This document shows, one piece after another, positions 1 to 7,973 of a DNA stretch of 54,065 nucleotides; positions within the stretch are counted from its first letter, which is position 1, and every line of letters starts with the position of its first letter. The translations under genes and the position numbers were made by a program. Source of the DNA: Acidobacteriota bacterium (GTDB lineage: Bacteria; Acidobacteriota; Terriglobia; Acidiferrales; UBA7541). A model generated the notes under the pieces. The model had not been told where the DNA came from and ran no database searches. It saw nothing but the letters and a program-made list of their open reading frames with translations. The stretch covers positions 1-54,065 of the forward strand of contig QHYZ01000126.1 of assembly GCA_003225295.1 (NCBI GenBank), written 5' to 3'.

Positions 1-1
1 A

Positions 2-250
2 TACACCTCCGTTTCACTTTCTAAGAATCTTACTGATTCGTTCCGGCTGCAGCTCTTGGGTGGACATCAGACTTTCGATTCCAGCTTTACGAACAATAAT
101 CACTCTAATTTCGTTAATGCCGTCGCCGATTGGAACGTTGGCCCGCGCTATTTCGTGGAGGGCAATTTCGGCTGGTATCGCGGCACCAACATGAATTACC
201 AGCAATGGTCCACGGTTTTCGGCTATCGCTTCGGAGGATATCGCAAATGA
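2..250 (+). CDS. C-terminal end of a probable outer-membrane beta-barrel protein (5' partial)
   Basis: The frame is open from the first bases of the window to a TGA at 248-250, so only the last ~82 residues are present and the start lies outside. The sequence alternates polar and aromatic residues in short strands (e.g. FVEGNFGWYRG, WSTVFGYRFGG), as in the last hairpins of outer-membrane barrels. It stops with GGYRK instead of the usual terminal Phe, so the assembly signal is not classical. Its stop overlaps the ATG of the next gene (ATGA), which puts it in the redox operon that follows. The family cannot be named from this piece. Confidence 0.6.
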   Translation, partial: YTSVSLSKNLTDSFRLQLLGGHQTFDSSFTNNNHSNFVNAVADWNVGPRYFVEGNFGWYRGTNMNYQQWSTVFGYRFGGYRK

Positions 251-1125
251 GAAACCGCTTCCGCCGCGAAGAGCTTCCAAGTTCCCGAACTTCGTTGACG
301 GTGATGTTTGGGTGGCTCTCCGTGGCCCTGCTGTTTTGCACGGTCACTGCGTCTGGCCAAGCACAGGTGGCGGCCCAACCCGCTAGCGAGACGCCAGCCG
401 CTCCCGTTTCGCCGCCGATGGAGGCTCTCTCACGCGCCCGCGCCACCGTCGAAAAGTTCTTTGAACAGGCTACCAATGTGGTGTGCATGGAAAATGTAAC
501 GCAGGCGGTTGTGGGAAAGAACGGGAAAGCCAATTATCGTGAGGAATCTGTCTTCGATTATCAGCTTCAGGCCAATACCAACAGCGGAGCACTGAAGCTG
601 GTCGAATCCCGAGATACGCGCAAAGCCGCCTTCCGTGATTCGGGGCGTACCCTGCTCATCACCAACGGCTTTACCAGCATGCTCCTGATCATCCACCCAT
701 CCTATGAGAGCAGCTATACGTTTGAGCCCGCAGGAGAGGAAACCGTCGACGGTGTGAGCTTTGCTAAAGTAAATTTCAAGGCCATTCCCGGTGCTTCTTC
801 GCCCGCGGCGCTGCAACTTCGTGGCAAGAACTATCCCATCCCTCTTTCAGGTACGATTTGGATCGAGCAGCAGAGCGGCTCCGTCGCTAAATTAGTCGCG
901 ACCATGGATTCCAGTCTGAGCGATGTCGGTCTTCACAACATGCGCAGTGAAATTCACTACGCCACGGTGCATTTTCATGATCCCGAGGAGGCCTATTGGA
1001 TGCCCGTATCTGCCATTATCGACGTTGAAACGGCTCGCCAGCATTGGCGCAATATTCATCGCTTCACCGGTTACAAGAGATTTAGGGCCACCATCCAGGT
1101 GGAGGAACTCGAGACAAAACGATGA
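247..1125 (+). CDS. Exported protein of unknown function
   Basis: About 292 residues. The ATG at 247 overlaps the preceding stop and was preferred to an upstream GTG inside the previous gene. A basic N-terminus (MRNRFRREEL) and a hydrophobic segment (about residues 18-33, VMFGWLSVALLFCTV) ending near ASGQA form a signal peptide, so the protein is periplasmic or outer-membrane associated. The mature part is mixed beta-rich sequence with no catalytic motif I recognise. Its stop overlaps the start of the b-type cytochrome gene (ATGA), implying translational coupling. The region around residues 85-260, with repeated strand patterns such as GTIWIEQQSGSVAKL, vaguely recalls periplasmic LolA-like lipid-binding folds; that is a guess. 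Confidence 0.75.
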   Translation: MRNRFRREELPSSRTSLTVMFGWLSVALLFCTVTASGQAQVAAQPASETPAAPVSPPMEALSRARATVEKFFEQATNVVCMENVTQAVVGKNGKANYREESVFDYQLQANTNSGALKLVESRDTRKAAFRDSGRTLLITNGFTSMLLIIHPSYESSYTFEPAGEETVDGVSFAKVNFKAIPGASSPAALQLRGKNYPIPLSGTIWIEQQSGSVAKLVATMDSSLSDVGLHNMRSEIHYATVHFHDPEEAYWMPVSAIIDVETARQHWRNIHRFTGYKRFRATIQVEELETKR

Positions 1126-2066
1126 GCGCATCCGCAAGCGTAGGCACTGCAGTCCTGACACGCGACGACCCCGAGAAAGGGCATCGCATTCGCCTGCTCC
1201 TTGCTTGGCTGCTGGCCGCTGCCGTTGTTCTGGTGATCGCCGGCTATGGCTTTAACTATTACATGCTGAGTGCCACCCAGCGTCCTTTCTCACCCAAGCA
1301 CGAACTGCTTCGGCCCAGTGGAACGATTGGCATCAAGCTCGGCATGTTCGGCGTGTTTCTGTTCTTTCTCATCTATCTCTATCCGCTGCGGAAGTACTGG
1401 GGATGGCTCGGTAAGCAGGGCAACTCCCGCCACTGGCTCGATTTTCACGTTGTTCTCGGGACCACCGCCCCGCTCATTGTGGCGTTTCATTCCTCATTTA
1501 AATTTGGAAATATTGCCGGCATGGCCTTCTATAGCATGCTGATGGTCACGCTCAGCGGTTTCGTCGGCCGCTACCTCTATTCGCAAATTCCTCGCGGCCT
1601 CAGCGCCGCGGAACTCTCCAAGAAGGAGATGGAAGAGAAGGAAGAGAATTTCCGAAAAGAGCTCGAGGAACAAAAGCAGACCTATGGTTTTTGTATAGAC
1701 GCGCTGTACCATCTGCCTTCCCCGCAGCACGTTGCCAGCACACCCTTGGTCGAGGCGCTCTTTTCCATGATTCTGATTGACTTCAAGCGTCCCTTTCAGG
1801 CGTCAATGGCGAGGCGGCAGGCCGTGGGACTCGGCCCTTGGCTGTTCTCTTTGTGCGGTCTCCTGCACACGTCCGACCGGAAACTGGAGCGTGCCATCAA
1901 GGTCGCTCAGACTCAAGCGGCGCTCTCCAAACGCATACTCTTCCTCAAGCGCACGCAGCAGGTTTTCCACCTCTGGCACGTCATCCACCGGCCTTTTAGT
2001 TATGCCTTCGCCATTCTCGCCGTTTTGCACATCGGCATCGCCTTGTTCATGGGCTACCGGCTGTAG
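1122..2066 (+). CDS. Ferric-reductase-like di-heme b-type membrane protein
   Basis: 314 residues with hydrophobic segments at about 25-48, 68-87, 105-123, 131-153 and 288-310. Two helices each carry a pair of histidines 14 residues apart: His109/His123 and His289/His303. This H-X13-H spacing is the hallmark of bis-His ligation of two stacked b hemes in ferric reductases, NADPH oxidases and related cytochromes. A charged, probably cytoplasmic, coiled-coil-like loop rich in Glu/Lys (about 165-190) separates the two heme helices. No flavin or NAD domain is fused, so electrons should come from a partner; the flavoprotein three genes downstream is the obvious candidate. Substrate and direction of electron flow are unknown. 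Confidence 0.72.
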   Translation: MSASASVGTAVLTRDDPEKGHRIRLLLAWLLAAAVVLVIAGYGFNYYMLSATQRPFSPKHELLRPSGTIGIKLGMFGVFLFFLIYLYPLRKYWGWLGKQGNSRHWLDFHVVLGTTAPLIVAFHSSFKFGNIAGMAFYSMLMVTLSGFVGRYLYSQIPRGLSAAELSKKEMEEKEENFRKELEEQKQTYGFCIDALYHLPSPQHVASTPLVEALFSMILIDFKRPFQASMARRQAVGLGPWLFSLCGLLHTSDRKLERAIKVAQTQAALSKRILFLKRTQQVFHLWHVIHRPFSYAFAILAVLHIGIALFMGYRL

Positions 2067-2179
2067 GCCCTTGCGATGAACGGCCAGTTTTGACAGGATA
2101 TGTTGGGAGCGTCTCCCACGGAAATCGATACACAAATTACCGGTAAGCCGGTCTCGATGTACCTGGAAAGGATTTTCGC

Positions 2180-2695
2180 ATGAAGCGTATTGCCCTGGCA
2201 CTGGGGTTGTTGGCCGCGTTTTTCGCCGCCAGCGGATGCAAAAAGCAGCAGAATGACAACGATGCCATTCGCTCCGGAATCATGCAGCACCTCACCGGAG
2301 TTGGCACGCTGAATATGACCGCCATGGTGATGGATATCCGAAATGTTTCCATCAATGGAAATCAGGCCCACGCCGAAGTTGAATTCCGACCGAAGAACGG
2401 CGCGCCTCAGGGTCCGGGCATGCAGGTGGCCTATAACCTGGAAAAGCGCGACGGCGCGTGGGTCGTTCTCAAGACCCAGGCGACTGGCGGCATGATCCAG
2501 CATCCGGATCCGAACCAAAACCCGCACCAGAAACAAGATGTACATGCTGGTGGCCTCCCGAGGTTCAACGATGTCTTGAATCCGCCCGCTGTCCCGGCTC
2601 AGGCGGCCCTGCCGCCGGGCCATCCCCCGGCCAACTCACCATACCCCGCTTCGCAGCCGGGCCAAGATCAAGCTTCAGCAAAAAAACCGCGCTGA
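2180..2695 (+). CDS. Putative lipoprotein with proline-rich C-terminus
   Basis: 171 residues. The start has a good Shine-Dalgarno (GGAAAGGA, 2166-2173). The signal peptide is typical of lipoproteins: MKR, a hydrophobic run, then a lipobox ending in ASGC (Cys20), followed by KKQQND. The middle (about 28-110) looks like a small mixed alpha/beta domain (VSINGNQAHAEVEF, VAYNLEKRDGAWVVLKT), similar in feel to NTF2-like or DUF4878-type lipoproteins. The last ~50 residues are rich in Pro/Gln/Ala and probably unstructured. It sits between the b-type cytochrome and the flavoprotein with only 4 bp to the latter, so it probably belongs to the same electron-transfer complex or envelope assembly. Confidence 0.7.
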   Translation: MKRIALALGLLAAFFAASGCKKQQNDNDAIRSGIMQHLTGVGTLNMTAMVMDIRNVSINGNQAHAEVEFRPKNGAPQGPGMQVAYNLEKRDGAWVVLKTQATGGMIQHPDPNQNPHQKQDVHAGGLPRFNDVLNPPAVPAQAALPPGHPPANSPYPASQPGQDQASAKKPR

Positions 2696-2699
2696 TTTT

Positions 2700-4103
2700 A
2701 TGGATACCTTTGCCGCCTTCATTGTCGCCGCCATCGTTATTGGTCTCTTCGTGCGCGGTTATTTAAAGAAGCAAAAGAAGATAGAAGCACTAGCCCACGA
2801 GGCTGAAGAAAAGGGGAAAATGCGTTCCGACGGCCCCCAATCTCAGCACCCGCATATCGACGCAAACAATTGCATTGGCTGTGCCGCTTGCACGATGGTC
2901 TGCCCCGAAGGCGATGTCCTGGTCATGTTGGGTGGCAAGGCGGTCATCGTGAATGGCTACAAATGCATCGGGCACAGCCTCTGCGCGGAGGTTTGTCCTG
3001 TCGGGGCCATAACCATGGTCATGGCCAGCCCCAGCATGGGCGGCGACATGGCCTATTTGACGCCTCAATATGAGACCAGCATTAACAACCTGTTCATTGT
3101 CGGGGAACTCGGCGGATTGGCTTTGATCAAGAACGCTATAAACCAGGGTCGGGATTGCATCGACAACATCGCCAACCGGATCGCGGCACTGGGTTCTCGC
3201 CGGTCCGTGCCGGATGTTCTCGATGTGCTGATCGTCGGAGCGGGTCCCGCGGGAATCAGCGCCTCTCTCCGTGCCATCGAGAAAAAACTCAGCTACCTCA
3301 CCGTCGACGAAGGCGAAATGGGCGGCACCGTGGCGAAGTATCCGCGCCAGAAACTGGTCATGACCAGCCCGGTGGAATTTCCGATGCACGGAAAATTCAA
3401 GAAGACCGAGCTTTCCAAGGAAGAGCTGATCGCTTTCTGGGACAAAGTCTTGCAGCGCTCGGATTTCAAGTTTCGCAAGGGAGAAAAAGTAGAGGACATC
3501 AAGAAGGGTGAAGACGGCATCTTCACCGTCATGACCACCAACACCCACCGGTATCGCGCGCACACGGTGGTCTTGGCGCTCGGCAAGAGCGGCAGCCCGC
3601 GAAAACTCGGGGTCAAAGGCGAGGAATTACAAAAGGTGATGTACCGCTTGATTGAGGCGGACCACTATATCAACAAGAAAATCCTGGTAGTGGGCGGAGG
3701 CGACAGCGCCATCGAAGCCGCCATGGGCCTTGGCCACCAAGTCGGTAATCAGGTCACCCTCTCATATCGTAAAGAGGCCTTCAGCCGCATCAAGGAGCGG
3801 AACTCGCAGCGTATACAGGAATCCATTCGCAAAGGCAAAGTCAAAGTGATCTTCAATTCCGCTCCCGTGGAGTTCAAAGAGAAATCCGTGCTCTTGGAAG
3901 TGAATGGCAAAACCGAGGAGATCCCTAACGATTACGTGTGGATCTTCGCCGGCGGCGAGCCCCCCACTGCATTCTTGAAAAAGATCGGCGTCGGTTTCGG
4001 AAACCAAGACCTCACATCGACGGGGAGCAAAGAAGCAAAACAGGCCAAAGCGGAAAAACAGGCTGCGCTCTCCGGCGTTGGCTCACTGGTTTCTGTCCAG
4101 TAA
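2700..4103 (+). CDS. Membrane-anchored FAD/NAD(P) oxidoreductase with an N-terminal two-cluster ferredoxin domain
   Basis: 467 residues in three parts. Residues 3-19 form one membrane segment. Residues 52-110 form a bacterial-ferredoxin domain: the first cluster motif is complete (Cys58, 61, 64, 68 in CIGCAACTMVCP), while the second reads CIGHSLCAEVCP, with His92 in place of the second Cys (Cys89, His92, Cys95, Cys99). From about 170 a thioredoxin-reductase-like fold follows, with an FAD Rossmann motif GAGPAG (180-185) and a second dinucleotide motif VVGGGDSAIEAA near 340. No redox-active CxxC of thioredoxin reductase is present; the arrangement resembles YpdA-like enzymes fused to ferredoxin. 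Inferred role: passing electrons from NAD(P)H via FAD and Fe-S to the di-heme protein encoded upstream. Confidence 0.82.
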   Translation: MDTFAAFIVAAIVIGLFVRGYLKKQKKIEALAHEAEEKGKMRSDGPQSQHPHIDANNCIGCAACTMVCPEGDVLVMLGGKAVIVNGYKCIGHSLCAEVCPVGAITMVMASPSMGGDMAYLTPQYETSINNLFIVGELGGLALIKNAINQGRDCIDNIANRIAALGSRRSVPDVLDVLIVGAGPAGISASLRAIEKKLSYLTVDEGEMGGTVAKYPRQKLVMTSPVEFPMHGKFKKTELSKEELIAFWDKVLQRSDFKFRKGEKVEDIKKGEDGIFTVMTTNTHRYRAHTVVLALGKSGSPRKLGVKGEELQKVMYRLIEADHYINKKILVVGGGDSAIEAAMGLGHQVGNQVTLSYRKEAFSRIKERNSQRIQESIRKGKVKVIFNSAPVEFKEKSVLLEVNGKTEEIPNDYVWIFAGGEPPTAFLKKIGVGFGNQDLTSTGSKEAKQAKAEKQAALSGVGSLVSVQ

Positions 4104-4118
4104 GCGAACTCCGAAAGC

Positions 4119-5066
4119 TCATCGATTCCGCGTTCTTTGCCTCGTTTTCCGCGCGATTGCCTGGGTGGTGTCTGGATCCGCCGCTCGAATAGCGCTTCCT
4201 TTCTTTCCTACGGGCTTCGCGGATGGTACCGGCGTGGGTGTCCAGAAATTCGGATCGCCGGCGGCAAACTCTTTTGATACGTGGGATATCTCGCGGTCGA
4301 CCGCGTAGAGGTTGCTCTCGGTGCTGGCATACGATTCGCGCGCAATCTGTTGCAGCCGTTGCATCGCCTCTCCGCCTTCCGCTTCCTGCAGATTTTCCTT
4401 CCATGAGAGTAGGTCGTCGTTTTGCTTGAGGGCGTGCATGGGCATGAAAATGAGGAAACCCGGGGACTGCATACCCAAGTTCACCTGATAGACCACCCAC
4501 GGCGAGTCTGCTTTGATCTTCTCGAACGCCTCGCCGAGGATCTTAAACGTTTCCACAAATTCGTTCTCCCGCCCCGGTGCCAGGCGCACTTCAACCACGC
4601 GCATGAAGCGCGTTTCCGACAGATCGATGCTGTCTGCCTGGTAGCCCAGGTCGTCGCGGCGTACCGCGACGATCGTGCGCTCGCTGATCAAGAGCGCGTC
4701 GATCTCCTCCTGCATCCGGGCGAGGTCGGGATGGGCCGCATAGATCTGCTTCCAGCCGTCGAAGGACTGCTCCAGCTGCTCGAACGAGTCAAACGGATCG
4801 AAAAATAGCGACTCCCGCGGACCGGTAAGGGATTCGAGGCCAATCCAGGAATTAGGGACTTCTAAGCGATTGCAGGCGCGCGCCATTGCAACCCCTAACT
4901 TCTTCCGGGCGTTTGCCTTACCGTACTGGATTTCCTGGTGCACGAGTAGCAAGAGACTTGGCGGGGCGGGAGCCGGATTCACGCCCTTGGTATCTTGCCC
5001 CGAAGAAATCGAAACGTATGCCAGTGAGAGTAAAGTGATCGCTGCCCATCGTCGGATAACAGTCAT
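4119..5066 (-). CDS. Exported protein of unknown function
   Basis: 315 residues from the ATG at 5066, chosen because GGAGGG lies 7-8 bases upstream and a signal peptide starts directly there (MTVIRRWAAITLLSLAYVSISSGQ). Longer upstream extension lacks both. The mature region contains two stretches with the pattern of an alpha/beta ferredoxin-like barrel (SETRFMRVVEVRLAPGRENE and the following helix EFVETFKILGEAFEKI), reminiscent of NIPSNAP/dimeric alpha-beta barrel proteins, and ends in a basic tail (RKTRQRTRNR). It converges on the redox operon with a 15-bp gap and is not part of it. Function not recognised. Confidence 0.72.
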   Translation of the reverse strand: MTVIRRWAAITLLSLAYVSISSGQDTKGVNPAPAPPSLLLLVHQEIQYGKANARKKLGVAMARACNRLEVPNSWIGLESLTGPRESLFFDPFDSFEQLEQSFDGWKQIYAAHPDLARMQEEIDALLISERTIVAVRRDDLGYQADSIDLSETRFMRVVEVRLAPGRENEFVETFKILGEAFEKIKADSPWVVYQVNLGMQSPGFLIFMPMHALKQNDDLLSWKENLQEAEGGEAMQRLQQIARESYASTESNLYAVDREISHVSKEFAAGDPNFWTPTPVPSAKPVGKKGSAIRAADPDTTQAIARKTRQRTRNR

Positions 5067-5521
5067 GCGGCATCCCTCCAAGAATTGAAAACCGCCACGG
5101 CGTGCCGTGTCACTTGGTGCAAAACTCAACCGCAACGAAACCTGGTTGGCCCGGTAAATGACACGCGGACCGGCGTGGCCCTCCGAAAAGATGGGTCAGC
5201 ATCGCGCTCGACGTTCTGAATCTTGTGTGAGCAGTCGGCATCGTGTTCTGAAAACGCGTGCCTTTCAAATCTGCAACTTTTTCGTTCCGTTGGATATACC
5301 TGACCGCGGTCGATGACTTCGGAACCAGTTGTCAATGGTTGCCTGCCGTTGACTTCGCCGGGACGTCACAATTCTACTCCAAGTCCTGTTTGGTACGCAG
5401 TTTGTGATGTGGCATGTACTACTGAGGGACTCTTGCTGCTAGCGAGAAGCTTCTCTATTTGTGTCCCGCTTGCAGGATGATCCAGCGAGATGGAGTACTC
5501 TCACGCCAGCGGAATAGGCCT
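5067..5521. other. 455-bp intergenic region with no convincing gene
   Basis: Open frames here are short, lack ribosome-binding sites and have no family-like composition. The segment must hold the promoter of the leftward exported-protein gene. A TTGACA on the minus strand near 5330 is the only good -35 candidate, but no -10 box follows at 16-18 bp, so no promoter is called. Confidence 0.5.
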
Positions 5522-6493
5522 TCAACGGAACCCCGAATTCAAGGAGATCCCGTACTGTGACTCTAGATGGTAATAATTTCCGTGAACCGTTCCTTCGCCG
5601 TTGGCGATGGTTAGCTTGCGGTTCTGAACATCGGCCACCCAGTGCGGATTTGCCGACGCCGCCGAGCGCGTAGCAATGATGCGCAGGCGAGCAACTTCCA
5701 GTGGCACGTCTCCGTCGCCGGACTGGTCCAACTGCTGAAAGTCGCTGAGAATTTGCGATTTCACCCAGCTCTTGATCCCGCCGGTCTGGACTTTGATGTC
5801 GAACAGGAGCGCCGCGGCGCGCTGCGAGTTCACCCCAAACTCATTGCAAAGCGCCAGCGCCTGCCGAAAAATTCCGGCAGCGCTTTCAGCTTCGATATCC
5901 TGGAATTCCCGTAGCCTGCCCAGCGTCTTGAACTGCCCCTGCCAAGGCTCAAACAATACGTGCCGGATGGGATCTTGAATGGATCTGGCCCACACCAATT
6001 GCTCTTCCTGGGTCTCCCCGAGCATCGCCACGAACGTAGCATAGTTGGGGCCGAATACCTGTCCCACAATGTCCGGATGGTTCTGGTTCATTTGCATGAG
6101 AAGCGGTTGCAGGCTGCCTTGGCCAATATTCCACTGCAGCGCGCCAAAGCTCATTCCTTGGTCATCGAAGTCGCCGGACAGCCCGGCAAAACAATCCGGA
6201 GGCGGATGGTCGGTTTCCAGGCCTCCGGTGAGCGCCAGACACTGACGGTCGAGTGACTCCTTGGTGACCGTGGGTGCCGGAACGTCCGCCCCGTTGAATA
6301 GCGCACCCCAGGTTCCCGGACCGACCTTTCCGTCCACCTGCAGTTGTTGGGACAGCTGAAAGGCGCGAACCGCTGAGTCCGTCCCGCCTCCAAAAACGCC
6401 ATCCGGCGGACCAGAGTAGAATTGCAGCTCACTCAGCTGCTGCTGAATCTTCAATACTTCCGGCCCGCGAGAGCCAAGCAGATAGACCGTCAT
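5522..6493 (-). CDS. Peptidoglycan-binding protein with a lysozyme-like domain
   Basis: 323 residues. Residues 8-68 are a PG_binding_1 domain (SRGPEVLKIQQQL, then DGVFGGGTDSAVRAFQ and VDGKVGPGTWGAL). After a short Pro/Thr linker, residues 82-290 form a helical domain with GGLETDHPPPDCF and GMSFGALQWNIGQG motifs. Glu93 followed by the Gly-rich SFGALQW segment suggests a lysozyme/chitosanase-superfamily active site, but the family is not certain. There is no signal peptide, so export would need holin-like help, a contractile system, or lysis. The upstream small membrane proteins on the same strand make an envelope-lytic cassette possible. The PG-binding assignment is firm; the catalytic one is an inference. 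Confidence 0.75.
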   Translation of the reverse strand: MTVYLLGSRGPEVLKIQQQLSELQFYSGPPDGVFGGGTDSAVRAFQLSQQLQVDGKVGPGTWGALFNGADVPAPTVTKESLDRQCLALTGGLETDHPPPDCFAGLSGDFDDQGMSFGALQWNIGQGSLQPLLMQMNQNHPDIVGQVFGPNYATFVAMLGETQEEQLVWARSIQDPIRHVLFEPWQGQFKTLGRLREFQDIEAESAAGIFRQALALCNEFGVNSQRAAALLFDIKVQTGGIKSWVKSQILSDFQQLDQSGDGDVPLEVARLRIIATRSAASANPHWVADVQNRKLTIANGEGTVHGNYYHLESQYGISLNSGFR

Positions 6494-6669
6494 AGACGCC
6501 TCTCACGCGAGTTCTGAGAAATCATATTTTGCTCCAGGAGCGGCCCCCAGAGTCTGGGCCGGCCTATGCAGTTAGCATCCGGTCAGACCATGCGGATCAT
6601 GCTCCACGATGTTCGGTTTCCCGGGAGGTGTTCCTGTTTTCCGTCTTGCATCATCCCCCAGCGCGGCAA

Positions 6670-7461
6670 TTAGGTTTTGGCCTTGTCGGGCCGAAGGGAG
6701 GCCAGAGCTTGAAGTAGATCGTGCCAGTAGGGCGCAGCAATGCTCACGAGGATCCCGGTCAGCAGCGAACCAAAGAACTCATAAACAAACACCCGGATGG
6801 GAGCCCGCTGCTTTGGATCCGCATTGTCGCTCGGAGGGTTTGCTTGCCAAATCCGGCCGATGCCAAATCCGACGTCGGTGAGAAAACCCCGCATGCTAGT
6901 TTGAAAGTTTTTGAGCTTTGCGTCCGCGTCCTTTTGATTCGCTTGTTCCTCGGCAAGTCTTGTGGCTTTCTCGGCATAGGAGCTGGAAAACGTCGCGCGC
7001 AATTGCTGATCCGTGTACAGAGACTTCCAGATCGTGAACGCGTTTATGTTCAACAAGAGGCATAGGGCTAACCCCACAGCCAGCGCCAGGTTCTTCATGC
7101 GCATTTCGAATGTGTATTTCACGCTGGCAACGTGAATCTTGAGGCGGGAATCAATGTCGGATACCCGTGCGTTTTGATCGAGTTGTTTGAGAAACCAGCT
7201 CATGTAGGCGGGAGTCAGGAACTCGTCGCCGAGCCGCTCCCAGTCGATGCTCCTCACCCAGTCGGGTGCCGTGGGATTCTGAACTAATGTCTCCCAGGAT
7301 TTCCCGGTGGTTTCGAGAGCCAGGCGTTGAACCTCATGTTTCAGGTTGTCCGAGTAATAGTCCCACTGGTTCTTAATCACCGATGTCAGCGTCTTGACCA
7401 GGAGGCTCAGCATCATCATGATGGCGGCAAATCCCGTCAGGGTCTCAATCAGGGAAAGCAT
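6670..7461 (-). CDS. Membrane protein of unknown function
   Basis: 263 residues from the ATG at 7461, which has GGGAGG about 8 bases upstream and lies one base after the stop of the preceding gene (TGAGATG). Hydrophobic segments lie at about 8-25 (GFAAIMMMLSLLV), about 126-144 (LALAVGLALCLLLNINAF) and about 225-245 (FFGSLLTGILVSIAAPYW). Between the second and third lies a charged, coiled-coil-like stretch (YAEKATRLAEEQANQKDADAKL). The C-terminus ends in DLLQALASLRPDKAKT. No family recognised. Tight coupling to the next small membrane protein suggests the two form one complex. Confidence 0.68.
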   Translation of the reverse strand: MLSLIETLTGFAAIMMMLSLLVKTLTSVIKNQWDYYSDNLKHEVQRLALETTGKSWETLVQNPTAPDWVRSIDWERLGDEFLTPAYMSWFLKQLDQNARVSDIDSRLKIHVASVKYTFEMRMKNLALAVGLALCLLLNINAFTIWKSLYTDQQLRATFSSSYAEKATRLAEEQANQKDADAKLKNFQTSMRGFLTDVGFGIGRIWQANPPSDNADPKQRAPIRVFVYEFFGSLLTGILVSIAAPYWHDLLQALASLRPDKAKT

Positions 7462-7462
7462 C

Positions 7463-7786
7463 TCAGTGACCTCCCTGCGGCGCCGGCGGTGCGCCGGGCC
7501 CTGGCCCCGGCGGTCGAGGCGCGCCACCCGTTTGCGGGGTCGAAGAAGCAGAGGAAAACCTAGGTGGCTCGAACCGCGACCAATTGCCTACTCCCCAGAT
7601 ATAGACGGCCAGCGCTATCTCCGAGGAGAGAACCGCGTATGCCACTTGGATGCCGCTCAAGGAAATTTTCCCACCCGCATAGATACCGAAAAATGGCGCT
7701 ATCAATGGCAGCACAAACGGAAGGAGAACGGCGGCGACTACAAAGCCTATTTTTAGTCTAAACCTGGTGGTCTCAAATTTGTTCAC
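7463..7786 (-). CDS. Small two-helix membrane protein with Pro-rich tail
   Basis: 107 residues. Two hydrophobic helices (about 13-35, IGFVVAAVLLPFVLPLIAPFFGI, and about 43-65) are followed by a Pro/Gly/Ala-rich tail from about residue 75 that is probably disordered. It is the first gene of a minus-strand pair; its TGA is separated from the next ATG by a single G. Size and topology are compatible with a holin-like or small-subunit membrane protein, and a peptidoglycan-targeting protein is encoded two genes downstream on the same strand, but no holin signature is recognisable. Function unassigned. Confidence 0.6.
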   Translation of the reverse strand: MNKFETTRFRLKIGFVVAAVLLPFVLPLIAPFFGIYAGGKISLSGIQVAYAVLSSEIALAVYIWGVGNWSRFEPPRFSSASSTPQTGGAPRPPGPGPGAPPAPQGGH

Positions 7787-7973
7787 GGTGAGGCCCTTTC
7801 AACCGCACGATCTTCATTGCCGATGCTCCTGGCACCCATCAAACTGGCGTAATCGATGAGCGCTGCTTGCCAGCAATCTGCCTGCCTGACAGCTGCATCT
7901 GCTTGATAGAACGGTTTGCTTCCACACTTTCAGCCAATCGTGAGGAACGGAACTTCTTCGGCGGCCCCGCAAC

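Noticed and set aside
2090-2125. TTGACA at 2090 with a GGGAG-CGT-CTCCC hairpin, as a possible internal promoter or attenuator in the redox operon.
   Set aside because: No -10 box at a proper distance and no T run after the hairpin.
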